Positions 22,263 through 30,999 are shown, numbered from the stretch's first letter. The stretch: 33,736 nucleotides of DNA from an uncultured bacterium (GCA_905216175.1 CAJMSV010000008.1:1-33736); one strand, 5' to 3'. Translations and numbers: made by a program. Notes: generated from the letters alone by a model not told the origin.

Positions 22263-22317
22263 TCTCGATCTGTAACGGGTAGGGGCCAAAAATGGGTCTA
22301 GATGTTACAGATCTAGA
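22263..22317. repeat. 55-bp palindromic repeat, locus B unit 3
   Basis: Arms TCTCGATCTGTAACG and TGTTACAGATCTAGA, starting 80 bp after unit 2. Confidence 0.88.
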
Positions 22318-22343
22318 TTGTTGAGGATGAGGTGAGAGGAATG

Positions 22344-22399
22344 TCTCGATCTGTAACAGTAAGACCCGGTTTTTGCTGAGTAACTGTTACAGATTGAGA
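22344..22399. repeat. Palindromic repeat, locus B unit 4
   Basis: Arms TCTCGATCTGTAACA and TGTTACAGATTGAGA, starting 81 bp after unit 3. The remaining 22400-22546 contains only the leader of the next gene, with no clear promoter. Confidence 0.9.
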
Positions 22400-22546
22400 T
22401 AAACCGACGGGCCGCCCCGCCCATCCCCATCCACCTGCCGCTACCTGCTGTCCGCCGATTTCCGTTGCGCTGTTGTATTCCCATGCCATATCCTCTAGAC
22501 AACTACGCGGCATCATCGCCGCCGCGCCTACAAGAGAGGAATGTTC

Positions 22547-24577
22547 ATGACCGCACCTGCATCCAAGCTGCTCCAGCCCATTACGGTTGGCCCCCTTGAG
22601 CTCAAGAACCGTATTATGTTCCCGCCGCTGACCACCGGCTACGAGGAGCGCGACGGTTCCATTGGCGAGCGCAGCCTGGCTTTTTACGAGCGCCTGGCCC
22701 GTGGCGGCGTGAGCTACATCGTCATCGGCGACGTCGCTCCCGTCATGACCGCGAGCCCCACGCCCAAGCTGGCAACCGACGCCCAGATCCCCACGTTTAA
22801 GGCCCTGGCCGACGTCGTCCACAAGCACGGCGCCAAGGTCGCGCTGCAGCTGTTCCACCCCGAGTACGATGTGCCCGGTGTCGGCCGCATGGTCATGGGA
22901 TCCATGGCCGCCGCCAAGGCCGCGCAGGAGGCCAAGGCCGCCGGCGACGAGGAGGCCTTTGCCGCCAAGATGGCCGAGTCCAACGAGATCCGCAACCAGG
23001 CCTACGCCAAGCTGCACCACGACATGCAGCACTTTGTGAACGAGGCGAGTGTGGAGCAACTCACCCAGATCAAGGAGGCCATCGCTGCCTCGGCCGCTCG
23101 CGCACAGCAGGCCGGGATCGATGCCATCGAGGTCCACGGCGACCGCCTGGTGGGTTCGCTGTGCTCGGCCATCCTCAACCAGCGCACCGACGAGTACGGT
23201 GGTTCGTTCGAGAACCGCGTTCGCTACGCGCTGGAGGTCGTCGCTGCCATTAAGGAAGCCGCGCCGCAGCTGATGGTGGAGTACAAGCTCCCCGTGATTA
23301 TGGAGAACCCCGACGGCACGCCGCGCGGCAAGGGCGGCCTGCAGCCCGACGAGGCCTGCGAGTTTGCCAAGCTGCTTGAGGGCGCGGGCATCGACATGAT
23401 CCAGGTCGCGCAGGCCAACCACACCGGCAACATGGGCGACACCATTCCGCCCATGGGCGCCATGCCCTACAACTGGACGCTGTCCGTGGCCGAGCGCGTC
23501 AAGGCCCTGGTCTCCGTGCCGGTGGCAACCGTCGGCCGTGTTGTCTCGGTCGAGGCCGGCGAGAAGATTCTGGAAGACGGCGCCGCCGACATCATCGCCT
23601 ATGGCCGCTCGCTCATGTGCGACCCCGACATTGCGCTGAAGGCCGCCACGGGTGAGCCCATCCGCGAGTGCCTCAACTGCAACAAGGGCTGCGTCGACGC
23701 GATTCAAAATCGCAAGTACATCTCGTGCGTGCTCAATGCCGAGAACGGCGACGAGGCGACCATCGCCATTAAGCCGGGCGAGGGCGACAAGAAGATCGCC
23801 GTGGTGGGCGGCGGCATCGCCGGCCTGGAGGCCGCACGCGTGGCGGCCAAGCGCGGCTACGACGTGACCATCTACGAGGCGAGCGATCATCTGGGCGGCC
23901 AGATTGTGCTGGCGGCTGCGCCTCCGCGCAAGGACGAGATCATGCGCTCGGTCGAGTACTACGAGAAGATTCTGCCTGGCCTGGGCGTGAAGGTCGAGCT
24001 CAACCACGTCGCTACCGCTGAGGACCTCAACGCCGCCGACGCCGCGATTGTGGCCGTGGGCGCGCACGACGTGGTCATCCCCGTTCCGGGTGCCGACTCG
24101 GACAAGGTCGTCTCGAGCTGGGACGTGCTGGCCGGCAAGGTGGAGCTCAGCGGCCGCGTCGCCGTCATTGGCGGTGGCCTGGTGGGCACCGAGACTGCCG
24201 AGTACCTGCTGCAGCGCGGCTGCGAGGTGGCGATCGTCGAGATGCTCGACAAGATTGCCGCGGGCGAGTCCGAGACCATTCTGCCGCTGATTATGAGCGA
24301 CTTTGCCGAGCACAACGTTGAGCAGCACGTGAAGACCCGCCTGACCGCCATTACCGACGAGGGCGTGGAGGCTGTTCGCACCACCGAGGACGGCGCCGAG
24401 GAGCCGGTGAAGATCGCCTGCGATTACGTGGTGATGGCCGTGGGCTCCAAGGCCAACGCGTTTGACCTGGACGGCGTGACGGTGCCCGTGACCTGCGTAG
24501 GCGACTGCTCGGGCGAGCGCACTGCCGACATCGCGAGCGCCATTCGCACGGCATATCACGCGGCCAACGAGCTGTAG
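22547..24577 (+). CDS. Old-yellow-enzyme family FAD/FMN/4Fe-4S oxidoreductase (enoate or dienoyl-CoA reductase type)
   Basis: A 676-residue three-part flavoprotein. An N-terminal TIM barrel (FMN) starts LLQPITVGPLELKNRIMFPPL and includes NQRTDEYGGSFENR and IAYGRSLMCDP. A [4Fe-4S] site follows with Cys375, 378, 382 and 394. A C-terminal disulfide-reductase-like module has AVVGGGIAGLEAARVAAKRGYDV (near 419) and AVIGGGLVGTETAEYL (near 539). The plan matches 2,4-dienoyl-CoA reductase, 2-enoate reductase and BaiCD. The barrel carries an Ala/Lys-rich stretch (about 125-160), and the usual HGAHGYL active-site segment reads HGDRLVGSLCS, so the substrate is likely different. ATG 22547 is chosen over 22541, which abuts GAGAGGA. 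No neighbours hint at the substrate. Confidence 0.88.
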   Translation: MTAPASKLLQPITVGPLELKNRIMFPPLTTGYEERDGSIGERSLAFYERLARGGVSYIVIGDVAPVMTASPTPKLATDAQIPTFKALADVVHKHGAKVALQLFHPEYDVPGVGRMVMGSMAAAKAAQEAKAAGDEEAFAAKMAESNEIRNQAYAKLHHDMQHFVNEASVEQLTQIKEAIAASAARAQQAGIDAIEVHGDRLVGSLCSAILNQRTDEYGGSFENRVRYALEVVAAIKEAAPQLMVEYKLPVIMENPDGTPRGKGGLQPDEACEFAKLLEGAGIDMIQVAQANHTGNMGDTIPPMGAMPYNWTLSVAERVKALVSVPVATVGRVVSVEAGEKILEDGAADIIAYGRSLMCDPDIALKAATGEPIRECLNCNKGCVDAIQNRKYISCVLNAENGDEATIAIKPGEGDKKIAVVGGGIAGLEAARVAAKRGYDVTIYEASDHLGGQIVLAAAPPRKDEIMRSVEYYEKILPGLGVKVELNHVATAEDLNAADAAIVAVGAHDVVIPVPGADSDKVVSSWDVLAGKVELSGRVAVIGGGLVGTETAEYLLQRGCEVAIVEMLDKIAAGESETILPLIMSDFAEHNVEQHVKTRLTAITDEGVEAVRTTEDGAEEPVKIACDYVVMAVGSKANAFDLDGVTVPVTCVGDCSGERTADIASAIRTAYHAANEL

Positions 24578-24652
24578 TTGAACATCGCGGCCAGGCGGGG
24601 CGGTAGCACGGATCTGTCTCGCCCGGCTGTGTCCCGTCGGGTGTCAACCGGT

Positions 24653-24693
24653 GCGGGGCCTGCAAGCGCAGCAGGTCCCGCCCTTTTTGTTTT
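24653..24693 (+). terminator. Terminator after the oxidoreductase gene
   Basis: An 11-bp stem with one G-U pair (24653-24663 with 24671-24681, loop AAGCGCA), then TTTTTGTTTT. Confidence 0.85.
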
Positions 24694-24948
24694 GCTCCGG
24701 TGGATGGCAATGCGAGGTAATCATGAGGAGTGAGGACGTCTACTGCCTTGCTGATCACTCAAAATTATTGGGGGAGGGGTTAATAACCATATTCTCTATA
24801 CCAAAGGACATATAAGAGATGCCAATTTTGTTGACAAGCGAATGACGATTAGCTGCGAGTCAGCAACCAGCGTAAATAATCGATAAAGAAATGTCGTAAT
24901 TTGGTGCCAAATGCCCAGATAACGCCGCGTCTACTTTAATTAACTGCT
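24694..24948. other. AT-rich gene-free stretch
   Basis: The 441-bp gap between 24577 and 25019 holds the terminator above and the promoter below. The rest is clearly richer in A/T than its surroundings (for example near 24760-24860). No ORF, RNA gene or repeat was recognised. It may be silenced or foreign DNA associated with the HTH gene downstream. Confidence 0.5.
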
Positions 24949-24977
24949 TTGAGCAAACGCTAAAATGCTACTATCTA
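24949..24977 (+). promoter_or_regulatory. Promoter of the double-HTH gene
   Basis: TTGAGC (24949-24954), a 17-bp spacer, and TATCTA (24972-24977), about 40 bp upstream of the start. Confidence 0.6.
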
Positions 24978-25018
24978 ACTTGCACGTAAGAAAGCAGATT
25001 AACGGTTAAGGCTAAGAA

Positions 25019-25423
25019 GTGGCAGGTATGTCGGAAGCAACTAGGACTCGCACGCATGCGCCCGAGGTTAGGCAGCGCGCCGTCGAGATCCTTCAAGAGG
25101 GGGTCGGTCATCGCGCCCTCGCCGCGGAGCTTGGCATTCCCCAGCCCACGGCTCGTCAGTGGGCCCGCGCGTATGCCGTGGGCGGTGCCGACGCCGTTCT
25201 CAATGCCGGTTCGCATCATCACACCTATTCGTACGACGTAAAGCTCGCTGTGGTTAAGGACCGTCTGGAAAACGGCTTGACGGTTCGCGAGGCCATGATC
25301 AAGCACAAGATTCCCAGCGAGTCTTCGGTCAAGGCTTGGTGCCGTCAGTACCGCGAGAGCGGTGAGGCCGCACTGGTCGATAAGCCGCGCGGTCGCAAGC
25401 CGCGCGTTAAAAAGGCGGAATAG
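25019..25423 (+). CDS. Orphan double helix-turn-helix protein (IS3 OrfA-like)
   Basis: A 134-residue basic protein with two HTH units: VRQRAVEILQEGVGHRALAAELGIPQPTARQWARAY and YDVKLAVVKDRLENGLTVREAMIKHKIPSESSVKAWCRQY, followed by GEAALVDKPRGRKPRVKK. This matches the N-terminal DNA-binding protein (OrfA/InsE-type) of IS3/IS150 elements. No OrfB transposase, terminal inverted repeats or target duplication were seen, and the gene has its own promoter and terminator, so it may be a domesticated regulator or a remnant. The start is GTG 25019 (AAGG seven bases upstream) or ATG 25028. Confidence 0.8.
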   Translation: MAGMSEATRTRTHAPEVRQRAVEILQEGVGHRALAAELGIPQPTARQWARAYAVGGADAVLNAGSHHHTYSYDVKLAVVKDRLENGLTVREAMIKHKIPSESSVKAWCRQYRESGEAALVDKPRGRKPRVKKAE

Positions 25424-25435
25424 CAAACGGGATGG

Positions 25436-25458
25436 TGCGCCCATAGGGGCGCATTTTT
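25436..25458 (+). terminator. Terminator of the double-HTH gene
   Basis: TGCGCCC pairs with GGGCGCA (25436-25442 with 25447-25453, loop ATAG), followed by TTTTT. Confidence 0.88.
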
Positions 25459-25708
25459 CTTGCCGCGCCAACTTTTTGGACCGGCGCGAGCCTGTCGGGA
25501 CATCCTCCAACGTGGCCAATAAACCGCGCGCAGTGGCCCGCGCGCCTGTCGCTGCGATAGGGGAGCGTCGCCCCACTGCTCCAAAGCGGACGTGCCCTTA
25601 CCCCGTACGCCTAAAACTCCCCAGTTGACCGAAAACCTGCCGCCGCTGCTCCTCAATTGAGCTATAACGTTAAACAATTGCAGCGTTTTTGCATGGGGGA
25701 GTGATGGT

Positions 25709-28591
25709 ATGACGCTACTGTATTTCCTTACCCTGTTTCCGCTGGTACCGGCGCTGGGCATGCTGCTCGCGCGCGGTGACCGCGCCCGCGATGCGGTGGG
25801 GCTCATAGGTTCCGGCATTATTATGGCGGTGACAGTTGTAGTCGCCGTCATGTTTTTTGGCACGGGTCCGCAGAGCTTTGAGGTTGCCCCCGGCACCTCG
25901 CATGTGCTCTCGATCATCAGCTCCGTCATCGACGTCATCCTGTGCGCCGTAATCCTGTACAACGCGTACAAATATAGGAACGCGCTCGCCACGGTGCTCG
26001 GCATAGTCCAGCTGGTGGGCTCGTTCGCCTTTGCAGCCATGACGCTGCCCGCGGTCGAAGCCGTCACGGCGACGCCGCTCTACCTGGACTACATGAGCGT
26101 GATCATGGTCCTCGCCGTCGGCATTGTTGGCAGCCTCATCTGCGTGTATGCCTTGGGTTATATGAAGGACTTCCAGGCCCACGACGAGCACGAGGCCGCA
26201 CTGCGCGGGCAGACCGCGCCCGACCGTCGCCCGCAGTTCCTGGCGCTTATGTTCCTGTTCCTCTCAGCCATGTTCGTCATCGTGACGAGCGACAACCTTG
26301 AGTGGCTGTTCTGCGGCTGGGAAATCACCACCGTGTGCTCGTTCCTCATGATTGGCTACACGCGCACGCCCGAGGCCATCAAGAACGCCTTTACCCAGAT
26401 CATCCTTAACATGCTGGGCGGCATCGCGTTTTTGGCGGGCCTTATGTTTCTGCACGTTAACGGCATGCCGCTGACCATCTCGGGCATGATCGAGCTTTCC
26501 GGCGCCGGAACCGCGCAATCCGCGCTGCTGGTGATGCCGGTCGTTCTGTTGTCGCTCGCCGCACTCACCAAGGCCGCACAGATGCCGTTCCACACTTGGC
26601 TGCTGGGTGCCATGGTTGCCCCCACGCCCACGAGCGCCCTGCTGCACTCGTCAACCATGGTCAAGGCCGGCGTGTTCCTGATGGTCAAGCTGAGCCCGCT
26701 CTATGCCATCTATCCCGTGACCGGCTTTATGGTCACGAGTGTGGGTGCCATCACGTTTTTGCTCGCTGCCCTCATGGCCATCTCGCAGAGTAACGCCAAA
26801 CGCGTGCTCGCATTCTCCACCATTTCCAACTTGGGCCTCATCAGTGCCTGCTTGGGTGTCGGCGCGCCCGAGGCCGTATGGGCGGCCATCTTCCTGATCC
26901 TGTTCCACACGGTGGCAAAGTCGCTGCTGTTCCTGTGCGTGGGTACCGCCGAGCATCATATCGGCAGCCGCGATATCGAGGACATGGACGGCATGTTCAG
27001 CCGCATGCCGCACCTGACGCGCCTGATGATGCTGGGCATCATGGGCATGTTTGTGGCGCCGTTTGGCATGCTCGTGTCCAAGTGGGGTGCCCTGGTGGCG
27101 TTTGCGCAGACTGGCAACGTGCTCATGATCATGGTGCTGGCCTTTGGCTCGGCTGCGACGTTCTTCTTCTGGGGCAAGTGGCTTGCCAAGCTTTCGGGCG
27201 TCGACCCTACGGCTCAAAACGTTGAGGTCAATGTCCATAAGACCGAATGGGTGGCACTCAACACCATCGCCGCGCTGCTGATTCTGTGCTGCGTGGCGTT
27301 CCCGGTTATCTCGAGCGGTCTGGTGTCGCCTTACTTGGCCATGGTGTTTGGCCGCGTGCCGTACGTTATCGGCAAGGATGCCATGTATCTGATGGTGGTT
27401 ATCGTGGCGTTTATCGCTGTGGTGCTGCTGACTTCATTCCGCGTGAGCAACAAACCGCACGTAAACGTATATCTTTCGGGCGTGGGAACCGATAAATATC
27501 GCCATTTCCGCGGCTCGATGGGTCGCGAGGTAAAGGCCGAAAAGCGCAATTGGTACTCGGAGGACGCCCTTGGCGAGAAGCGTATTGGCCCCGCGGGCAG
27601 CGTCGTGTGCTGCAGCATTATCTTGTTTGTGCTGCTGTGTTGCGCGTGGATTGGGCCCGAGCGGCTTGCCATGAGCGCGCCCTCGGTGCTGCGCGGCAAG
27701 TATTTCGAAGGCTCGGGCGTCGTGGGCATTTTTATTGGCACCGTGGCGTTTGCCCTGCTGGCGCCGCTTGTGGGCGGCCTGATCGACGGCCTCGACCGCA
27801 AACTTTCGGCCCGCATGCAGGGCCGCGTGGGCCCGCGCCTGCTCCAGCCATTCTACGACGTTGCCAAGCTGCTGCGCAAAGCCCCTGCCAGCGTAAACAC
27901 CATGGACGATACCTATATGGCGTGCGCGCTCATCTTTACCGTGGTGGGCGGTGGCATCTTTGTGTCGGGCTCCAACACGCTGCTGTGCGCTTTTATGGTG
28001 ACGCTCGCCGCGATCTTTGTGGTGCTGGCGTCCGCCTCGACGCAAAGCCCGTTTGCCCAGGTTGGCGCCGATCGTGAGTTGCTGCAGGTTATGAGCTACG
28101 AGCCCGCCGTTCTGCTGATGAGCGTGGGCCTGTATCTTGCCACCGACAGCTTCGATTCCATTGCCGTGACGGGGCAGTCGGCCCCCATCATCGTGTACAG
28201 CGCACCCATTTTCCTCGCGCTGCTCGCGGTACTCACCATCAAGCTGCGCAAGTCGCCGTTTGACCTTTCGTACTCGCATCACGCGCATCAGGAGATCGTC
28301 CAGGGCGTCGCCACCGAGATGAGCGGCGGCACGCTGGCCAAGATGACCCTTATGCACTGGTGCGAGACCGTGCTGTTTTTGATGTGGGTGGGCATGTTCT
28401 TTGTCTGGGACAACCCGGTGAGCTGGGTCGTAGCCCTGGTCGTGATGGCCGCGACGTACTTTGTCGAGGTGCTGATCGACAACACCTTCGCACGCAGCAC
28501 CTGGCGCAGCTGCTTTAAGCTCGGCTGGGGCGTGGCGCTGGTGTTTGGCCTGCTCAACCTTATGCCCATCCTCGTCGACGTGTTTATTTAG
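25709..28591 (+). CDS. Fused EchA-EchB subunit of an Ech-type membrane-bound [NiFe] hydrogenase
   Basis: A 960-residue membrane protein joining two normally separate hydrogenase subunits. Residues 1 to about 640 form an antiporter-like ion pump (EchA/HyfB/NuoL): Glu205 in FCGWEITTVCSFLMIGY and Lys288, His313 and Lys319 in LTKAAQMPFHTWLLGAM through LLHSSTMVKAGVF match proton-channel residues. Residues from about 670 form the EchB/HyfC/NuoH anchor: IDGLDRKLSARMQGRVGPRLLQPFYDVAKLL, SPFAQVGADRELLQVMSYEP and KLRKSPFDLS. No internal stop or good restart separates them. GGGGGAG upstream supports ATG 25709. It heads the operon echAB-C-D-E-F. The complex would pump ions while transferring electrons from ferredoxin to protons. 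Confidence 0.93.
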   Translation: MTLLYFLTLFPLVPALGMLLARGDRARDAVGLIGSGIIMAVTVVVAVMFFGTGPQSFEVAPGTSHVLSIISSVIDVILCAVILYNAYKYRNALATVLGIVQLVGSFAFAAMTLPAVEAVTATPLYLDYMSVIMVLAVGIVGSLICVYALGYMKDFQAHDEHEAALRGQTAPDRRPQFLALMFLFLSAMFVIVTSDNLEWLFCGWEITTVCSFLMIGYTRTPEAIKNAFTQIILNMLGGIAFLAGLMFLHVNGMPLTISGMIELSGAGTAQSALLVMPVVLLSLAALTKAAQMPFHTWLLGAMVAPTPTSALLHSSTMVKAGVFLMVKLSPLYAIYPVTGFMVTSVGAITFLLAALMAISQSNAKRVLAFSTISNLGLISACLGVGAPEAVWAAIFLILFHTVAKSLLFLCVGTAEHHIGSRDIEDMDGMFSRMPHLTRLMMLGIMGMFVAPFGMLVSKWGALVAFAQTGNVLMIMVLAFGSAATFFFWGKWLAKLSGVDPTAQNVEVNVHKTEWVALNTIAALLILCCVAFPVISSGLVSPYLAMVFGRVPYVIGKDAMYLMVVIVAFIAVVLLTSFRVSNKPHVNVYLSGVGTDKYRHFRGSMGREVKAEKRNWYSEDALGEKRIGPAGSVVCCSIILFVLLCCAWIGPERLAMSAPSVLRGKYFEGSGVVGIFIGTVAFALLAPLVGGLIDGLDRKLSARMQGRVGPRLLQPFYDVAKLLRKAPASVNTMDDTYMACALIFTVVGGGIFVSGSNTLLCAFMVTLAAIFVVLASASTQSPFAQVGADRELLQVMSYEPAVLLMSVGLYLATDSFDSIAVTGQSAPIIVYSAPIFLALLAVLTIKLRKSPFDLSYSHHAHQEIVQGVATEMSGGTLAKMTLMHWCETVLFLMWVGMFFVWDNPVSWVVALVVMAATYFVEVLIDNTFARSTWRSCFKLGWGVALVFGLLNLMPILVDVFI

Positions 28592-28603
28592 GAGGCGGCA
28601 TTC

Positions 28604-29182
28604 ATGGATCATAAAATGTCGCGCTCGCCGTGGGTTATTCATTACGACGGCTCGAGCTGCAACGGATGCGATATCGAGGTGCTGGCCTCGCTCACGCCAC
28701 TGTTCGACGCGGAGCGCTTTGGCGTGGTCAACACCGGCAACCCCAAGCATGCGGACATCTTTTTGGTGACGGGGTCGGTCAATGCCCAGAACCTGCCTGT
28801 CGTGCGCCAGATCTACAACCAGATGCTCGAGCCCAAGTGCGTGGTGGCCTGCGGTATCTGCGCGTGCTCGGGCGGCGTGTTCCGCGATGCGTATAACGTG
28901 ATCGGCGGCGTGGACCGCGCGATTCCCGTGGATGTGTACGCGCCCGGGTGCGCCATTCGCCCCGAGACGGTGATCGATGCCATCGTGGAGGCGTGCGGCA
29001 TCCTGGACCAGAAGGAGGCCGTGATGCGCGCTGGTGGTGACCCGCTTACCGTGGGCGGCGCCGCTACCTGGGACGGTGGCGTTGAGCTGGGCGAGGACGG
29101 GTTTGTGGCTGCGGTGGCCGGGACTGATGGTGCCGGTGACTTGCCTGCCGGGGAGCCCGCCTCTGCAAAGGAGGCCGAGTAA
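28604..29182 (+). CDS. echC: Ech hydrogenase small subunit EchC (NuoB-like)
   Basis: A 192-residue small subunit that carries the proximal [4Fe-4S] cluster beside the NiFe site. Ligand positions are Cys19 and Cys22 (SSCNGCDIEVLA), Cys86 (or Cys83) in VACGICACSGG, and Cys116 in YAPGCAIRPE. The family domain ends near residue 145; the last 45 or so residues are a Gly/Ala/Glu-rich tail not typical of EchC. TAGGAGG serves as ribosome site directly after the echAB stop, and the gene overlaps echD by one base (TAATG). Confidence 0.93.
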   Translation: MDHKMSRSPWVIHYDGSSCNGCDIEVLASLTPLFDAERFGVVNTGNPKHADIFLVTGSVNAQNLPVVRQIYNQMLEPKCVVACGICACSGGVFRDAYNVIGGVDRAIPVDVYAPGCAIRPETVIDAIVEACGILDQKEAVMRAGGDPLTVGGAATWDGGVELGEDGFVAAVAGTDGAGDLPAGEPASAKEAE

Positions 29183-29898
29183 TGCAAAAGGCAATCTACA
29201 CCACCGTCGGGATCGATGAACTGTTGCCGTATGTGCAGGCGCTCAAGGGCGTCGGCGCGCGCTTTGTGCAAATGCACACCGAGCGCAACGTCGACGACGG
29301 TACGTATCGCCTGGTCTATACGTTTATCAACGTTTGTGCTGCTCGGGAGCATATCGCGCAGGACGGCAGCTATGCGATCGAGAACCTGGTGGTTGAGGGA
29401 ATTGATCAGTACCAGGAGATTCCGTCCATCAGCTCGTATTACCCCGCGGTATTCCCGTTTGAAAATGAGGCCCACGACCTGTTTGGTCTTGCCATCACCG
29501 ATATGCAGATCGACTTTAAGGGCTTTTTCTACCAGGTTTCGACTGCCGAGCCCATGAGCGTTATCACGCCCGAGGTGAAGGCCGCGCGCGAGAAGGCCAT
29601 GAAGGTCCGCGCGGCTGCCGAGGCCAAGGCGCGCAAGGCCGCTGCCGAGAAGGCCGCCGCGGCTGCGGCTGCTGCAGGGGAGAGCGCTGCGAGCGCCGGC
29701 GATGCCGCGGGCGCCGCTGCTCAGCCCACTGCGGCTGCCGGCTCCGATGCTCAGCACGATGAAGCTGCTGCGAAGGCCGCGCTCAAGGCTGCCGAGATGG
29801 AGGCAAAGCTCGCCGCCATGGATCCCGAGAAAGCTGCCAAGGTCCGTGCGGCGCTTGCCGCCAAGGCTGCCCGCGACAAGCAGAAAAAGGAGGCGTAA
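29182..29898 (+). CDS. echD: Ech hydrogenase subunit EchD (NuoC-like) with a long Ala/Lys-rich tail
   Basis: A 238-residue NuoC-like subunit. The first 120 residues show the conserved core: VRSLVEGIDQYQEIPS-type sequence (here VVEGIDQYQEIPSISSYYP), then AVFPFENEAHDLFGLAITDMQIDFKGFFY. Residues from about 125 to the end are a low-complexity Ala/Lys/Glu tail (AAREKAMKVRAAAEAKARKA and similar) predicted to be helical or disordered. EchD proteins elsewhere lack such a tail. It has GGAGG at its start and is tightly coupled to echC and echE. Confidence 0.9.
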   Translation: MQKAIYTTVGIDELLPYVQALKGVGARFVQMHTERNVDDGTYRLVYTFINVCAAREHIAQDGSYAIENLVVEGIDQYQEIPSISSYYPAVFPFENEAHDLFGLAITDMQIDFKGFFYQVSTAEPMSVITPEVKAAREKAMKVRAAAEAKARKAAAEKAAAAAAAAGESAASAGDAAGAAAQPTAAAGSDAQHDEAAAKAALKAAEMEAKLAAMDPEKAAKVRAALAAKAARDKQKKEA

Positions 29899-29903
29899 GG
29901 TCC

Positions 29904-30992
29904 ATGGCACATCGCTCCGTAATTCCGTTTGGCCCGCAGCACCCGGTGCTGCCCGAGCCGCTTCATCTGGACCTGGTGATCGAGGATGACCGCGTCATCG
30001 AGGCAATTCCGCAGATCGGTTTTGTGCACCGCGGACTCGAGAAGCTCACCGAAAAGCGTGACATGCACCAGTTTGGTTACATCGCCGAGCGCATCTGCGG
30101 TATTTGCGCCGTGGGTCACAGCTGCGGCTATGCCAGCGCCTGCGAGCGCATGCTCGACATCGAGGTGCCCGGCCGCGTGCAGTATATCCGCACCATTCTG
30201 CACGAGCTTTCGCGCATTCATTCGCACCTGCTGTGGCTGGGCCTGCTCGCCGATGCCTTTGGCTTCGAGGCGCTGTTCTATCGTTCGTGGACCCTGCGCG
30301 AGCAGATTCTCAAGATCTTCGAGAGCACCTGCGGCGGCCGCGTGATCCTTTCGATTAACGAGATCGGCGGCCTTAAGCACGATATTGAGGACTCCGAGCT
30401 AGCGGGCATTGTTCAGACGCTCGATGCCATGCGTCCTGACTACGAGGCCCTGGTGCATACGTTTTTGGACGACAACAGCTGCGGCGAGCGCCTGCATGGC
30501 GTGGGCGTGATCAGCAAGAAGGACGCGCTGGAGCTTTCGATGGTCGGTCCGTTTGGGCGCGCCTCGGACGTGGACTATGACGTGCGCATGTTCGGTGACA
30601 GCGCCTATGCGGACCTGGCTGCGTTTGAGCCCATCGTTGCTACCGATGGTGATTGCTATGCCCGCTGCCAGGTGCGTTGCGCCGAGGTCACGCAGGCCAT
30701 GGACATCATTAAGGAGCTTGTGGGCAAGATTCCGCACGACGGTATCGGCGGGCGCACCAGGCTTACGCCGGCCGACGGCGCGCGCGGCGAGGTTGTGATT
30801 GAGCAGCCGCGCGGCGAGGCGTATTACTATGTGCGCGGCAACGGCACCAAGAACCTGGACCGTTTTCGCGTGCGCACGCCGACGTCGCAGAACCTGGCGG
30901 GTCTGACGCATGCACTGCAGGGCGTGCTCCTTGCCAACGTGCCCATGATTATCCTGACCATCGACCCCTGCATTAGCTGCACGGAAAGGTAG
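29904..30992 (+). CDS. echE: Ech hydrogenase large (catalytic NiFe) subunit EchE
   Basis: A 362-residue catalytic subunit. Both pairs of NiFe-binding cysteines are present: RICGICAVGH (Cys65, Cys68) and the C-terminal DPCISCTER (Cys356, Cys359). This separates it from NuoD of complex I, which lacks them. The protein ends right after CTER; EchE and CooH enzymes are known to lack the C-terminal extension that other hydrogenases have cleaved off, so no maturation protease should be needed. No hyp maturation genes lie in this window. Start ATG 29904, with AAGGAGG upstream. Confidence 0.95.
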   Translation: MAHRSVIPFGPQHPVLPEPLHLDLVIEDDRVIEAIPQIGFVHRGLEKLTEKRDMHQFGYIAERICGICAVGHSCGYASACERMLDIEVPGRVQYIRTILHELSRIHSHLLWLGLLADAFGFEALFYRSWTLREQILKIFESTCGGRVILSINEIGGLKHDIEDSELAGIVQTLDAMRPDYEALVHTFLDDNSCGERLHGVGVISKKDALELSMVGPFGRASDVDYDVRMFGDSAYADLAAFEPIVATDGDCYARCQVRCAEVTQAMDIIKELVGKIPHDGIGGRTRLTPADGARGEVVIEQPRGEAYYYVRGNGTKNLDRFRVRTPTSQNLAGLTHALQGVLLANVPMIILTIDPCISCTER

Positions 30993-30999
30993 GCGCGGC

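Noticed and set aside
22102..22399. CRISPR array
   Set aside because: Repeats alternate in orientation and form palindromes, spacers are 25-26 nt and there are no cas genes.
22313..24559. Long minus-strand ORF of 748 codons opposite the oxidoreductase gene
   Set aside because: It is a shadow of GC-rich codon use in the real gene; its His/Arg/Leu-rich product matches no family. The same holds for the antisense frames at 1932-3716 and 27434-29194.
22547..24577. BaiCD bile-acid reductase
   Set aside because: The architecture matches, but the active-site segment differs and there are no other bai genes nearby; a specific substrate cannot be claimed.
24593..24690. Possible T-box: GGGCGGTAGCACGG followed by a GTCCCGCC-TTTTT terminator
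   Set aside because: It differs from the T-box consensus at two positions, lies at the end of a coding gene with no specifier stem, and no amino-acid gene follows.
29904..30992. NuoD of complex I
   Set aside because: Both NiFe cysteine pairs (CxxC at each end) are present, which complex I subunits lack.
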